From contig NZ_WEGH01000003.1 of the NCBI RefSeq assembly GCF_009604375.1, positions 558,001 through 622,000 of the forward strand: a stretch of 64,000 bases of DNA, given 5' to 3'. Made by a program: the position numbers and the translations under genes. Within the stretch, counting starts at the first letter, position 1, and the number at the start of each line of letters is the position of its first letter. Positions 8,640-17,468 of this stretch are shown here, in pieces. The notes under the pieces are model-generated. The model was not told the DNA's origin, ran no database searches, and saw only the letters and a program-made list of their open reading frames with translations. This stretch comes from Actinomadura macrotermitis. Its GTDB lineage: Bacteria; Actinomycetota; Actinomycetes; Streptosporangiales; Streptosporangiaceae.

Positions 8640-10286
8640 TCAGGCGGGGGTCGTCTCCTGGACGCGGCCGGCGTCCACGTGCAGGCGGCGGGTGGTGTGG
8701 ACCGCCTCCAGCATCCGGCGGTCGTGGGTGACCAGCAGGAGCGTGCCGGGGTAGGAGTCCAGCGCCGACTCCAGCTGCTCGATCGCGGGCAGGTCCAGGT
8801 GGTTGGTCGGCTCGTCCAGCACCAGCAGGTTGACGCCGCGCGCCTGCAGCAGCGCGAGGGCGGCGCGGGTGCGCTCGCCCGGCGACAGGGACGCGGCGGG
8901 CCGCAGCACGTGGTCGGCGCGCAGCCCGAACTTGGCCAGCAGGGTGCGCACCTCGGCCGGGGGCAGGTCGGGGACGGCCGCGCCGAAGGCGTCCAGCAGC
9001 GCGTCGTCGCCGAGGAACAGCCCGCGCGCCTGGTCGACCTCGCCGACGACGACGCCGGGCCCGAGCGCGGCGTGCCCCTCGGCCAGGGCGGTGCGGCCGA
9101 GCAGCGCGGCCAGCAGGGTGGTCTTGCCCGCGCCGTTGGCGCCGGTGATCGCGACCCGCTCGGCCCAGCCGATCTCCAGGTCGACCGGGCCGAGGGCGAA
9201 GGCGCCGCGCCGCACGACCGCGCCGCGCAGCGTCGCCACCACCGCGCCCGAGCGGGGCGCGGCGGCGATCTCCATCCGCAGCTCCCACTCCTTGCGCGGC
9301 TCGGCCACCACCTCCAGCCGCTCGATCGCCTTCTCGGTCTGGCGGGCCTTGGCGGCCTGCTTCTCGCTGGCCTCGGACCGGAACTTGCGCCCGATCTTGT
9401 CGTTGTCGGTGGCCTTGCGGCGGGCGTTCTTGACGCCCTTGTCCATCCAGGCGCGCTGCGTGCGGCCGCGCTCCTGCAGCCCCGACAGCTTGCCGGCGTA
9501 CTCCTCGTACTCCTCGCGGGCGTGCCGCCGCGCGACCTCGCGCTCGGCGAGGTAGGAGGCGTAGCCGCCGCCGAAGGTGTTGACCTGCTGCTGGGCCAGG
9601 TCCAGCTCCACGACGCGGGTGACGGTGCGGGTGAGGAACTCGCGGTCGTGGCTGACCAGGACGGTCCCGGCGCGCAGGCCGGTGACGAAGCGCTCCAGCC
9701 GGTCCAGGCCGTCCAGGTCCAGGTCGTTGGTGGGCTCGTCGAGCAGGAAGACGTCGTAGCGGCTGAGCAGCAGCGAGGCCAGGCCGGCACGGGCCGCCTG
9801 GCCGCCCGACAGCGCCGTCATCGGCTGGTCCAGGCCGACGGCGAGGCCGAGGTCGGCGGCGACCTCGCCGGCGCGGTCCTCCAGGTCGGCGCCGCCGAGC
9901 GCGAGCCAGCGCTCCAGCGCGACGGCGTAGGCGTCGTCGGCGCCCTCCGCGCCGTCCACCAGGCCCTGCGTCGCGGCGTCCAGGTCGGTCTGGGCCCGCG
10001 CCACGCCGGTGCGGCGGGCCAGGAACTGCCCGACCGTCTCGCCGGGGCGCCGCTCGGGCTCCTGCGGCAGGTGGCCGACGACGGCGGAGGCGGGGCTGAG
10101 GCGCACCTCCCCCGCCTCGGGCGTGCCGAGGCCGGCGAGCAGCCGCAGCAGGGTCGACTTGCCCGCGCCGTTGGCGCCGACGAGGCCGACGACGTCCCCG
10201 GGCGCGACGACCAGGTCCAGGCCGGAGAACAGGGTGCGGTCGCCGTGGCCGGCGGCGAGGTCCTTGACGACGAGAGTGGCGCTCAT
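8640..10286 (-). CDS. ABC-F family ATPase (possible antibiotic resistance / translation factor)
   Basis: A 548-residue soluble protein with two ABC ATPase domains and no membrane segment. Domain 1 has Walker A GANGAGKST, signature LSGGQ and Walker B VFLLDEPTNDLDLD. Domain 2 has Walker A GANGAGKTT, signature LSPGE and LLVLDEPTNHLDL. Between them is a long charged linker (about residues 235-325, rich in Arg, Lys and Glu), the feature that reaches into the ribosome in ABC-F proteins. The family includes ribosome-protection determinants and housekeeping translation factors; I cannot tell which applies. The ATG at 10286 is preferred over an upstream ATG four codons earlier because homology begins here. 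Confidence 0.9.
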   Translation of the reverse strand: MSATLVVKDLAAGHGDRTLFSGLDLVVAPGDVVGLVGANGAGKSTLLRLLAGLGTPEAGEVRLSPASAVVGHLPQEPERRPGETVGQFLARRTGVARAQTDLDAATQGLVDGAEGADDAYAVALERWLALGGADLEDRAGEVAADLGLAVGLDQPMTALSGGQAARAGLASLLLSRYDVFLLDEPTNDLDLDGLDRLERFVTGLRAGTVLVSHDREFLTRTVTRVVELDLAQQQVNTFGGGYASYLAEREVARRHAREEYEEYAGKLSGLQERGRTQRAWMDKGVKNARRKATDNDKIGRKFRSEASEKQAAKARQTEKAIERLEVVAEPRKEWELRMEIAAAPRSGAVVATLRGAVVRRGAFALGPVDLEIGWAERVAITGANGAGKTTLLAALLGRTALAEGHAALGPGVVVGEVDQARGLFLGDDALLDAFGAAVPDLPPAEVRTLLAKFGLRADHVLRPAASLSPGERTRAALALLQARGVNLLVLDEPTNHLDLPAIEQLESALDSYPGTLLLVTHDRRMLEAVHTTRRLHVDAGRVQETTPA

Positions 10287-10316
10287 ATCGCGCCCCACGC
10301 TATCCGCTCGCGCGGG

Positions 10317-10586
10317 TCAGCCGGCCCGCCAGGGCGACGCCTCCTGCGTCGGCCGGGCGTCGGCGGCCACGCGCAGCCCGTAGGCGGGGCGCGGGTCGCC
10401 GGGGACGGCGACGGGCCCGAGGTAGGCGTGGCCGGTCAGGTGGCACCAGGCGGGCAGGTCGATGGGCGCGGCGGGGTCGGTCGCGATGAGGTGCACGACC
10501 GTGCCGTCCGGCATGCCGGCGATGCGCGCGCGCAGCTCCAGCAGCAACCGCACGCACGACCGGTCGCCGCCGTCGATCAGCACCAT
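10317..10586 (-). CDS. TusA family sulfurtransferase-like protein
   Basis: An 89-residue protein with the TusA/SirA-like alpha-beta pattern: a short strand, then RSCVRLLLELRARIAGMPDGTVVHLIATDPAAPIDL in outline, with a single early Cys in the position of the active Cys-Pro motif (here Cys-Val), and a second Cys in AWCHLTGH as in the usual FCRxTGH region. TusA proteins relay persulfide sulfur. The ATG at 10586 has GGAAGGA seven bases upstream and is preferred to the frame's upstream start at 10622. The missing Pro after the Cys is atypical. It lies between the ABC-F gene and the ABC exporter. Confidence 0.72.
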   Translation of the reverse strand: MVLIDGGDRSCVRLLLELRARIAGMPDGTVVHLIATDPAAPIDLPAWCHLTGHAYLGPVAVPGDPRPAYGLRVAADARPTQEASPWRAG

Positions 10587-10656
10587 GGGCCCGTCCTTCC
10601 GGCCGCGGGGGAACCAACCCACATATCACCACATATCCGGGCCATTCGTCGCCCGC

Positions 10657-12456
10657 TCAGGCGGCGGGGGCGAGGTCGCCGTCACGGGCGACCAGCGCGG
10701 CGTAGCGGCCGCCGCGCTCCAGCAGCTCCTCATGGGTGCCGCGCTCGGCGATCCGGCCGTGCTCCAGCACGACGATCTGGTCCGCGTCGCGGACGGTCGA
10801 CAGCCGGTGCGCGATGGTGATGGTGGTGCGGCCCCGGCTGAGCGCGTCGATCGCCTGCTGGACGGCCTGCTCGGTGCGGGTGTCGAGCGCGCTGGTCGCC
10901 TCGTCCAGCACCAGCACCGGCGGGTCGCGCAGGATGGTGCGGGCGATGGCCAGGCGCTGCTTCTCGCCGCCGGAGAAGCGGTACCCGCGCTCGCCGACCA
11001 TCGTGTCGTAGCCGTCGGGCAGCGCGCTGATGTGCTCGTGGATCTGCGCGGCGCGGGCGGCGGCGTGCAGCTCCTCGTCGGTCGCGTCCGGCTTGGCGAA
11101 GCGCAGGTTGTCGGCGACCGTGGCGTGGAACAGGTAGGTCTCCTGGGAGACCACGCCGACCGCGTCCGCCAGGTCGGCGAAGGAGGCGTCGCGCACGTCC
11201 ACGCCGTCGATGGTGATCCGGCCGGCGGTGGCGTCGTACAGGCGCGGCACCAGGTAGCTGAGGGTCGTCTTGCCCGAGCCGGTCGCGCCGACGACGGCCA
11301 GGCCCGTGCCCGCCGGGACGGTGAGGTCGATGTCGTGCAGCGCCTCGTCGGCGCCGGGCTCGTAGGCGAACCCGACGTGCTCGAACCGCACGTCGCCGCG
11401 CACCGCGCGGAGCGGCCGCGGCTCGGCGGGCTCCTCCAGCCCCGGCTCCAGGTCCAGGTACTCGAAGACGCGGCGGAACAGCGCCATCGAGCTCTGCACC
11501 TCCACGCCGGTCTGCAGCAGCTGCACCATCGGGCGCAGCAGGCCCGACTGCAGGGTGGTGAACGCGACCAGGGTGCCGATGGAGACCAGCGGGCGGCCAT
11601 GGGAGACGGTGAGGCCGGCCGCCCAGTAGATGACGGCGGGCATCGCCGACATGATGATGCCGATCGTCGACTGCCGCCACCGCCCGGCCATGCCGGCCCG
11701 GATCTCCAGGTCGACCAGGTCGCGGGACTCGGCGGCGAACCGCTCGGTCAGCGCGGGGGCGCGGCCCATGGTGCGGCCGAGCAGGATGCCGCTCACCGAC
11801 AGCGACTCCTCCACGATCGCCGACATGGCGGCCAGCTGCCCCTGCCGCCGGGTGGTGATCTTCTTGCGCTCGGCGCCGACGCGGCGGCTCACCCAGACGA
11901 AGAACGGCAGCATGACCAGCGAGATCAGGGTGAGCCGCCAGTCCAGGAACACCATCGCCACCACGGTCGCCACGACCGAGGTGAAGTTGGAGATCAGCGA
12001 GGTGGCGGTGGAGGTGACGGTCGACTGCATCGACCCGATGTCGCTGGCCAGCCGTGACTGCACCTCGCCGGTGCGGGTCCGGGTGAAGAACGCCAGCGGC
12101 ATCCGCTGCAGGTGCGCGTAGACGGCGGTGCGCAGGTCGTGCATGACGCGCTGGCCGACGCCGGTGGACAGGTAGGTCTGCACGACGCCGAACACGCTGG
12201 TCGCCACCGCCACCGCGATCATGCCGAGGGCGAGCAGCGTCAGCAGGCCGGTGCGGCCCTGGGGCAGCGCGACGTCCAGCACGGCGCGCAGCATGAACGG
12301 GGAGGCGAGCGCGACCAGCGAGGACAGGCCGACCAGCAGGCCGACCACGGCGAGGCGGGCGCGGTAGGGGCGGAACAGGCGGAGGACGCGCCGGGTGTCG
12401 GCGGGGGCGGGGGCGGGGGCGGGGGTCTCGGCGGGCTTCACAGGCGGCTCCTTCAC
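10657..12456 (-). CDS. ABC transporter, fused permease and ATPase (multidrug-type exporter)
   Basis: A 599-residue half-transporter. The N-terminus is rich in Pro/Ala, followed by an exporter transmembrane domain with six helices (about residues 35-320). The ATPase domain has Walker A GATGSGKTT, Q-loop VVSQETYLF, signature FSGGEKQRLAIAR, Walker B VLVLDEATSALD and switch His in TIAHRLSTV. Such proteins dimerise to export drugs or lipids. A MarR gene faces it across an 81-bp gap with two good palindromes, so induction by a small molecule through MarR is the likely mode of control. ATG follows a GGAG-like site. Confidence 0.92.
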   Translation of the reverse strand: MKEPPVKPAETPAPAPAPADTRRVLRLFRPYRARLAVVGLLVGLSSLVALASPFMLRAVLDVALPQGRTGLLTLLALGMIAVAVATSVFGVVQTYLSTGVGQRVMHDLRTAVYAHLQRMPLAFFTRTRTGEVQSRLASDIGSMQSTVTSTATSLISNFTSVVATVVAMVFLDWRLTLISLVMLPFFVWVSRRVGAERKKITTRRQGQLAAMSAIVEESLSVSGILLGRTMGRAPALTERFAAESRDLVDLEIRAGMAGRWRQSTIGIIMSAMPAVIYWAAGLTVSHGRPLVSIGTLVAFTTLQSGLLRPMVQLLQTGVEVQSSMALFRRVFEYLDLEPGLEEPAEPRPLRAVRGDVRFEHVGFAYEPGADEALHDIDLTVPAGTGLAVVGATGSGKTTLSYLVPRLYDATAGRITIDGVDVRDASFADLADAVGVVSQETYLFHATVADNLRFAKPDATDEELHAAARAAQIHEHISALPDGYDTMVGERGYRFSGGEKQRLAIARTILRDPPVLVLDEATSALDTRTEQAVQQAIDALSRGRTTITIAHRLSTVRDADQIVVLEHGRIAERGTHEELLERGGRYAALVARDGDLAPAA

Positions 12457-12488
12457 AGGCCTCGCACCGGAGGGGATGTCACTCTAAC

Positions 12489-12532
12489 TGAGCTTGCCTC
12501 ATAATTATTTCCGGGACAATGAGTTAAGCTCA
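12489..12532. promoter_or_regulatory. pair of MarR-type operators
   Basis: Two 13-bp palindromes of the form TGAG-N5-CTCA lie between the divergent ABC exporter and MarR genes: TGAGCTTGCCTCA (12489-12501) and TGAGTTAAGCTCA (12520-12532). Their centres are 31 bp apart, about three helical turns, so two dimers would bind the same face. The two sites are also inverted relative to each other. The right site lies five bases before the MarR start, consistent with autorepression. Confidence 0.75.
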
Positions 12533-12537
12533 CATGC

Positions 12538-12984
12538 ATGGAGAGCGACCTGGCCGACCTGTTCGTGCGGGCGGCGAAGCGGATCCGCCGCGCCCAGACC
12601 GAGCGCCTCGCCCCGCTCGGCCTCACCCCCGCGCAGGCCCGCGTGCTGCGCCTCGTCGTCGGCGGCGGGCCGCTGCGCATGGTGGACCTGGCCGACCGGC
12701 TGCAGGTGGTGCCGCGCTCGGTCACCACCCTGGTGGACGCCCTGGAGGAGGCGGGCCTGGTCACCCGCACCCCCGACCCCGCCAACCGCCGCTCCCTGCT
12801 GGTCGAGCCGACCGAGCGGGGCCGCGCCGTCCGCGCCGAGATGGCCGGGATCCGCCGGCAGGCCGCCGAGGAGGTGCTCGCCCCGCTGACCGCCGAGCAG
12901 CGCGAGGTCCTGCGCGGCCTGCTCACCGTCATCGACGACGCCGGCGGCGGCGGCTGCCCCGGCCGCCACCGGCCACGCGGCTGA
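12538..12984 (+). CDS. MarR family transcriptional regulator
   Basis: A 148-residue MarR protein. The recognition region is LADRLQVVPRSVTTLVDALEEAGLVTR and the wing is TPDPANRRSLLVEPTERG. It faces the multidrug-type ABC exporter and is preceded by two TGAG-N5-CTCA palindromes, so it probably represses both the exporter and itself until a ligand binds. The ATG at 12538 is chosen over the overlapping ATG four bases earlier because only this frame encodes the MarR fold. The tail is Gly/Arg-rich and has a Cys (GGGGCPGRHRPRG). Confidence 0.9.
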   Translation: MESDLADLFVRAAKRIRRAQTERLAPLGLTPAQARVLRLVVGGGPLRMVDLADRLQVVPRSVTTLVDALEEAGLVTRTPDPANRRSLLVEPTERGRAVRAEMAGIRRQAAEEVLAPLTAEQREVLRGLLTVIDDAGGGGCPGRHRPRG

Positions 12985-13045
12985 GCCGGGCCCACCCCGG
13001 CGGGTAGAGTCCGTCACGATCATCACCGGCCTCCGGGAGCGTGCG

Positions 13046-14539
13046 ATGGGCGAGGGGAACAGGGACGCCCGGGAACCGCTGCCGCCGTTCGCCGCCGCCC
13101 AGGTCCTCGCGGTCGCCGCGGTCCTCGCCGGCGTCCTCACCGCGCTGTCCGCCCGCTACGGCCCGCACCGCGACGAGCTGTACTTCCTCGCCGCCGCCGG
13201 TCATCCGGCCTGGGGGTACGTGGACCAGCCGCCGCTCACCCCGATGATCGCCAAGGCGACCACCGCGCTGTTCGGCCGGTCGGTGCCGGGCCTGCGGGTC
13301 GCGGCCACCCTCGCCTGCGCGGCGGCCGTCGTCGCGATCGCCGCGATCGCCCGCGAGCTCGGCGGGGGCCGCCGCGCGCAGGTCCTCGCGGCCGTGCTGA
13401 CCGCCGCGTCCGGCTACGTGCTCGGGATCGGGCACATGGTGTCCACCGCGACGTTCGACATGCTCGCCTGGATAGTGCTCTCCCTGCTGGCGCTCCGCCT
13501 GCTGCGCACCGGCGACGGCCGCTGGTGGCTGCCGATCGGCGTCACCGCCGGGATCGCCATGCAGAACAAGTACCTGGTGGTGCTGCTCGCCGCCGCGCTG
13601 GCAGCCGCCGTCGCGCTGACCGGGCCGCGCCGCACGCTGCGCGGCCCGTGGCCGCTCGCCGGGGTGGCCGCGGCGCTGCTCATCGCGCTGCCGAACCTGT
13701 GGTGGCAGGCGGCGCACGGCTGGCCGCAGCTCACCGTCGCGGGCGGGATCAGCGCCGACGACGGCGCGGAGAACCGGCTGATGCTCGTGCCGCTGCAGAT
13801 CGTCTACCTGTCGCCGCTGTTCGTGCCGGTCTGGGTCGCCGGCGCGCTGCGCCTCCGGCGCGACCCGGCGCTGCGCTGGGCCCGCGCCCTGCCGCCCGCC
13901 TACCTGCTGCTGTGCGGGCTCGTCCTCGCCACCGGCGGCAAGCCGTACTACGCGCTGCCGCTGCTGATCGTGTTGATGGCGGCGGGCTGCGCGCCGCTCG
14001 CCCGGTGGCTGCGCGGCGGCGCGCGCTGGGCGGCCGGGGCGGCCGCGCTGCTCGTCGCGGCCGCGATGAGCGCCCTGGTCGCCCTGCCGCTCCTGCCGGT
14101 GAGCGCGCTCGCCGTGCCGAACGCGGTCGACCCCGAGCAGGGCGAGCAGGTCGGCTGGCCCGCGCTCGCCCGCGCCGCGGCCGCGGGCTGGGCGCGGATC
14201 CCGGCGGAGCGGCGCGGCCGGGCGGTGATCTTCACCGAGAACTACGGCGAGGCCGGCGCGATCGCGTTCTACGGGCCGCGCCTCGGCCTGCCCGCGCCCT
14301 ACTCGGGGCACATGGCCTTCGCCGACTGGGGCCCGCCGCCGGACGACCGCGACGGCCCGGTCCTCATCATCACCCAGCGCGGCGACCGCGGCCACGAGCG
14401 GTTCTTCTCCTCGTGCCGCCGGGTCGCCGAGACCCGCACCGGGGTGGACAACGAGGAGGACCGGGGGCCGGTCCTGCTGTGCGAGGGACCGCATCGGCCC
14501 TGGTCAGCGCTCTGGCCGGAGCTGCGGCACTACTACTGA
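13046..14539 (+). CDS. glycosyltransferase family 39 (PMT-like) membrane protein
   Basis: A 497-residue integral membrane protein. After the first helix comes YGPHRDELYFLAAAGHPAWGYVDQPPLTP, the GT39/PMT_2 signature whose early Asp-Glu pair sits in the first external loop and is needed for catalysis. About ten further hydrophobic helices follow, and the C-terminal 130 residues form an external globular part ending with Cys-containing segments. GT39 enzymes move a sugar from a polyprenyl phosphate carrier to a lipid or protein acceptor outside the membrane. It stands alone. The ATG sits 62 bp after the MarR stop. Confidence 0.87.
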   Translation: MGEGNRDAREPLPPFAAAQVLAVAAVLAGVLTALSARYGPHRDELYFLAAAGHPAWGYVDQPPLTPMIAKATTALFGRSVPGLRVAATLACAAAVVAIAAIARELGGGRRAQVLAAVLTAASGYVLGIGHMVSTATFDMLAWIVLSLLALRLLRTGDGRWWLPIGVTAGIAMQNKYLVVLLAAALAAAVALTGPRRTLRGPWPLAGVAAALLIALPNLWWQAAHGWPQLTVAGGISADDGAENRLMLVPLQIVYLSPLFVPVWVAGALRLRRDPALRWARALPPAYLLLCGLVLATGGKPYYALPLLIVLMAAGCAPLARWLRGGARWAAGAAALLVAAAMSALVALPLLPVSALAVPNAVDPEQGEQVGWPALARAAAAGWARIPAERRGRAVIFTENYGEAGAIAFYGPRLGLPAPYSGHMAFADWGPPPDDRDGPVLIITQRGDRGHERFFSSCRRVAETRTGVDNEEDRGPVLLCEGPHRPWSALWPELRHYY

Positions 14540-14624
14540 CCGCGCGGGCGCCGCGCGCCGCGCCGTGCGGAACGTTATCCTGACCCTCCGATCGCCCATC
14601 CTTGACGGAAGGCCGCAGAGGTTC

Positions 14625-15272
14625 ATGCCCACCTCCACGTGGTACCGCCTCAACGTCGCCAAGCGCGAACGCGTCCTGGAAGTCGCCATGCGCGAGTTCG
14701 GGGAGCACGGATACTCCACGGGCAGCCTCAACACCATCGCCCGCGAGGCCGGGATCGCCAAGGGCTCGCTGTTCCAGTACTTCAGCGACAAGCTGGAGTT
14801 CTTCGCCTTCGTCTGCGACGAGGCCTCGCGGCGGATCCGCGAGGAGATGGAGCGCCGCATCGCCCGCCTGGACTTCGAGCAGCCCTTCGACGGCTGGCTG
14901 TTCGACGTCTTGTGCGAGTGGAGCGAGTACATGGCCGAGCACCCGCTGGAGCGGGCCGTCACCGCCGCCACCAACTTCGAGCTCGACAACAGCGTCCGCT
15001 CGATCGTGCGCGACACCTCCAACCAGCACTACCTGCAGGTCGTGCGGCCGGCGATCGAGCTGTGGCAGGAGCGCGGCGACATCCGCGCCGACGCCGATCC
15101 CGACATCCTGTCCGCGCTGCTGCTGATGGCGCTGCCGCACCTGGCGATGGCGCCCTACTACGACGGCCTGGACCCGGTGCTCGGCCTGCGCGGGCGCACC
15201 CCGCCCGAGCAGCGGCCGATCATCCGGCAGTTCATCGCCGGCGTCCGGCCGCTGTTCGCGCCGCTGAAGTAG
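14625..15272 (+). CDS. TetR family transcriptional regulator
   Basis: A 215-residue TetR protein with helix-turn-helix at about residues 15-50 (VAMREFGEHGYSTGSLNTIAREAGIAKGSLFQYFSDKLEF). The ATG at 14625 (MPTSTWYRL) is preferred to an upstream start 20 codons earlier because AGAGG lies just before it and the TetR fold begins directly. It stands alone downstream of the GT39 gene and converges on the monooxygenase gene with a hairpin between. No operator was identified. Confidence 0.88.
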   Translation: MPTSTWYRLNVAKRERVLEVAMREFGEHGYSTGSLNTIAREAGIAKGSLFQYFSDKLEFFAFVCDEASRRIREEMERRIARLDFEQPFDGWLFDVLCEWSEYMAEHPLERAVTAATNFELDNSVRSIVRDTSNQHYLQVVRPAIELWQERGDIRADADPDILSALLLMALPHLAMAPYYDGLDPVLGLRGRTPPEQRPIIRQFIAGVRPLFAPLK

Positions 15273-15300
15273 CGCCCGCCCCGGCGCGCGGGGCGGGCGC
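15272..15300. terminator. hairpin between convergent genes
   Basis: An 11-bp perfect stem (GCGCCCGCCCC / GGGGCGGGCGC) with a seven-base loop overlaps the last base of the TetR gene and precedes the monooxygenase stop. It has no T-run, as usual in this kind of genome, and could serve both strands. Confidence 0.65.
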
Positions 15301-15305
15301 CGCCG

Positions 15306-16769
15306 TCAGCGGGTGATGACGTAGTCGGACTCCTTGGCCTTGCGCGACCCCGCCCAGAACTCGAAGGTGTGCCCCGGCCACAGCGTGCGGTTGACTCCGT
15401 TCTCGTCCAGGTACCAGCTCTGGCAGCCGCCCTCGTTCCACACCGCCCGGTTCAGCCGCCGGTGCATGCGGTCGTTGAACGAGCGCAGCGCCTCGGGCTT
15501 CGGCTCGATCGCGTCGCCGCCCCTGGCCTGCAGCAGCCGCAGGCAGCTCAGCACGTGCTGGATCTGCACCTCGATCATGAACACGACCGAGTTGTGGCCG
15601 AGGCCGGTGTTCGGGCCGAGCAGGAAGAACAGGTTCGGGAAGCCGGGGACGGTGGTGCCGCGGTAGGCCTCGACGCCGTCCGCCCACGCCTCCTGGATCT
15701 TCAGCCCGTCGCGGCCGACGATGCGGTACTGGCCGATCGCGTCGGTCACCTTGAAGCCGGTGCCGTAGATGATGCAGTCGACCTCGTACTCGGTGCCGTC
15801 CTCGGTGACGATGGAGTTCTCGCGCACCTCGGCCACGCCGGAGGTCTCCACCTGCACGTTGGGCCGGGTGAGCGCCGGGTAGTAGTCGTTGGACAGCAGC
15901 ACCCGCTTGCAGCCGATGGTGTAGTCGGGCGTCACCTTGGCGCGCAGCTCGGGGTCGGCGATCTGCCGGTCGATGTGCCAGCGGGCGAGCTTCTCCTGCG
16001 GCAGCGACAGGCGCGGGTCGATGGTGAAGCCGACCGCGCGGGCCTCCAGCGCCCAGTAGATGCCGCCGCGGAACGCGCGGGCGGCGCCGGGGACCTTCTC
16101 GAACACCTTGCGCACCGGCGCGGGGATCGGGCGGTCGGGCTTCGGCTGGATCCACGGCGGCGTCCGCTGGAACAGCACCAGCTCGTCGACCTGCTTGGCG
16201 ATCCGCGGCACGAACTGGATCGCCGAGGCGCCCGTCCCGATCACCGCGACGCGCTTGCCGGCCAGGTCGTAGTCGTGGTTCCACTCGGCCGAGTGGAAGG
16301 TCGTCCCCTGGAACCGCTCGATGCCGGGCAGGTCGGGGTAGGAGGGGACGTGCAGCGCGCCCTGTCCGGAGACGACGGCCTTCGGGGTGAGCACCTCGCC
16401 GTCCGCCAGCGCGACGTTCCAGCGCTTGGCGTCGTCGTCGTACTCCAGGCTGTCCACGGCCGCGCCGAAGCGCAGGTGGTCGCGGATCGCGTACTTGTCG
16501 GCCACCCGCTCCATGTAGGCGCGGATCTCCGGCTGCGGCGCGAACATGCGCGACCAGCCGGGGTTCAGCTCGAAGGAGAAGGAGTACATGTGCGACGGCA
16601 CGTCGCAGGCGCATCCGGGATAGGTGTTGTCGTGCCAGGTACCGCCGAGGGCGTCGCTCTTCTCCAGGATGACGAAGTCGTCGAAGCCGGACTTCTTCAG
16701 CTGGATCGCCATGCCGAGCCCGGCGAAGCCCGAGCCGATGATGACGATCGCCGGTGCGCGCTCGCTCAT
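15306..16769 (-). CDS. flavin-containing monooxygenase, Baeyer-Villiger type
   Basis: A 487-residue flavoenzyme. The FAD-binding GxGxxG is IIGSGFAGLG near the N-terminus, followed by LGGTWHDNTYPGCACD, typical of BVMO-like enzymes. The BVMO fingerprint FxGxxxHxxxW is present as FQGTTFHSAEW, and the NADPH Rossmann motif is VIGTGASAIQ. Such enzymes insert oxygen next to ketones to give esters, or oxidise heteroatoms. It faces a TetR gene across an 84-bp gap with a long palindrome, so it is probably derepressed by a ketone-like substrate. Confidence 0.92.
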   Translation of the reverse strand: MSERAPAIVIIGSGFAGLGMAIQLKKSGFDDFVILEKSDALGGTWHDNTYPGCACDVPSHMYSFSFELNPGWSRMFAPQPEIRAYMERVADKYAIRDHLRFGAAVDSLEYDDDAKRWNVALADGEVLTPKAVVSGQGALHVPSYPDLPGIERFQGTTFHSAEWNHDYDLAGKRVAVIGTGASAIQFVPRIAKQVDELVLFQRTPPWIQPKPDRPIPAPVRKVFEKVPGAARAFRGGIYWALEARAVGFTIDPRLSLPQEKLARWHIDRQIADPELRAKVTPDYTIGCKRVLLSNDYYPALTRPNVQVETSGVAEVRENSIVTEDGTEYEVDCIIYGTGFKVTDAIGQYRIVGRDGLKIQEAWADGVEAYRGTTVPGFPNLFFLLGPNTGLGHNSVVFMIEVQIQHVLSCLRLLQARGGDAIEPKPEALRSFNDRMHRRLNRAVWNEGGCQSWYLDENGVNRTLWPGHTFEFWAGSRKAKESDYVITR

Positions 16770-16788
16770 GATCTTCCTTCCCGCAGTG

Positions 16789-16819
16789 ACCTACTATGAG
16801 TAAGTTACTATGAGTAGGT
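16789..16819. promoter_or_regulatory. 31-bp TetR-type operator
   Basis: Two nested palindromes share the centre at 16804. The outer arms are ACCTACT (16789-16795) and AGTAGGT (16813-16819); the inner one is AGTAAGTTACT (16799-16809). Only three symmetric pairs mismatch on each side. The element sits between the monooxygenase start (16769) and the TetR start (16854), as expected for a shared repressor site. The same sequence can also be read as a direct repeat of TACTATGAGTA. Confidence 0.75.
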
Positions 16820-16853
16820 TACTGACGGTAGGTCCAACAGATAGGATTCCGCT

Positions 16854-17468
16854 GTGAGCGCCAGCACATCCGGTCCCCCGCGCCGCCGCCGGATGTCGCG
16901 CGCGCAGCGCGAGCAGCAGATGCTGGACGTCGCCGAGGAGGTCTTCGGCGAGCACGGCTACCAGGGCGCCTCGATGGACGAGATCGCCGAGCGCTGCGGC
17001 GTCTCCAAGCCGATGCTGTACGAGTACTTCGGCTCCAAGGAGGGCCTGCTGCTCGGCTGCATCGCCCGCTCCCGGGCCGAGCTGTTCGAGGTCACCCAGA
17101 AGGCCGTCGCGGGGGCGTCCACACCGCAGGAGATCCTGTTCCGGGGCATGGTCGCCTACTTCGACTTCATCGACACCCACAGCCGCTCGTTCGTGATGCT
17201 CCTGCAGAAGCCCATGTCGGGCTCGCCGGAGTCGGCCGACGCCGTCGAGGAGACGCGGCGCCAGCAGAGCACGCTGATCAGCGGGGTGCTGCGCGCGTTC
17301 GTGCCCGACGCGCCCGGCACCGCCATCGACGCCTACACCGAGATCATCATCGGCGCGAGCGAGCGGCTCGCCCTGTGGCGCACCGCCCGCCCCGAGGTGA
17401 CGGCCGAGGACGCCGCCCGCTACATGACCGACTTCTGCTGGGAGGGCCTCGGCCCCTACGTCACCTGA
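16854..17468 (+). CDS. TetR family transcriptional regulator
   Basis: A 204-residue TetR regulator with a basic N-terminal arm (PPRRRRMSRAQRE) and helix-turn-helix EEVFGEHGYQGASMDEIAERCGVSKPMLYEYFGSKEGL. The start is a GTG at 16854; an ATG at 16893 is possible. It is divergent from the Baeyer-Villiger monooxygenase and the operator between them suggests it controls both. Its 3' end overlaps the convergent hydrolase gene by eight bases. Confidence 0.9.
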   Translation: MSASTSGPPRRRRMSRAQREQQMLDVAEEVFGEHGYQGASMDEIAERCGVSKPMLYEYFGSKEGLLLGCIARSRAELFEVTQKAVAGASTPQEILFRGMVAYFDFIDTHSRSFVMLLQKPMSGSPESADAVEETRRQQSTLISGVLRAFVPDAPGTAIDAYTEIIIGASERLALWRTARPEVTAEDAARYMTDFCWEGLGPYVT

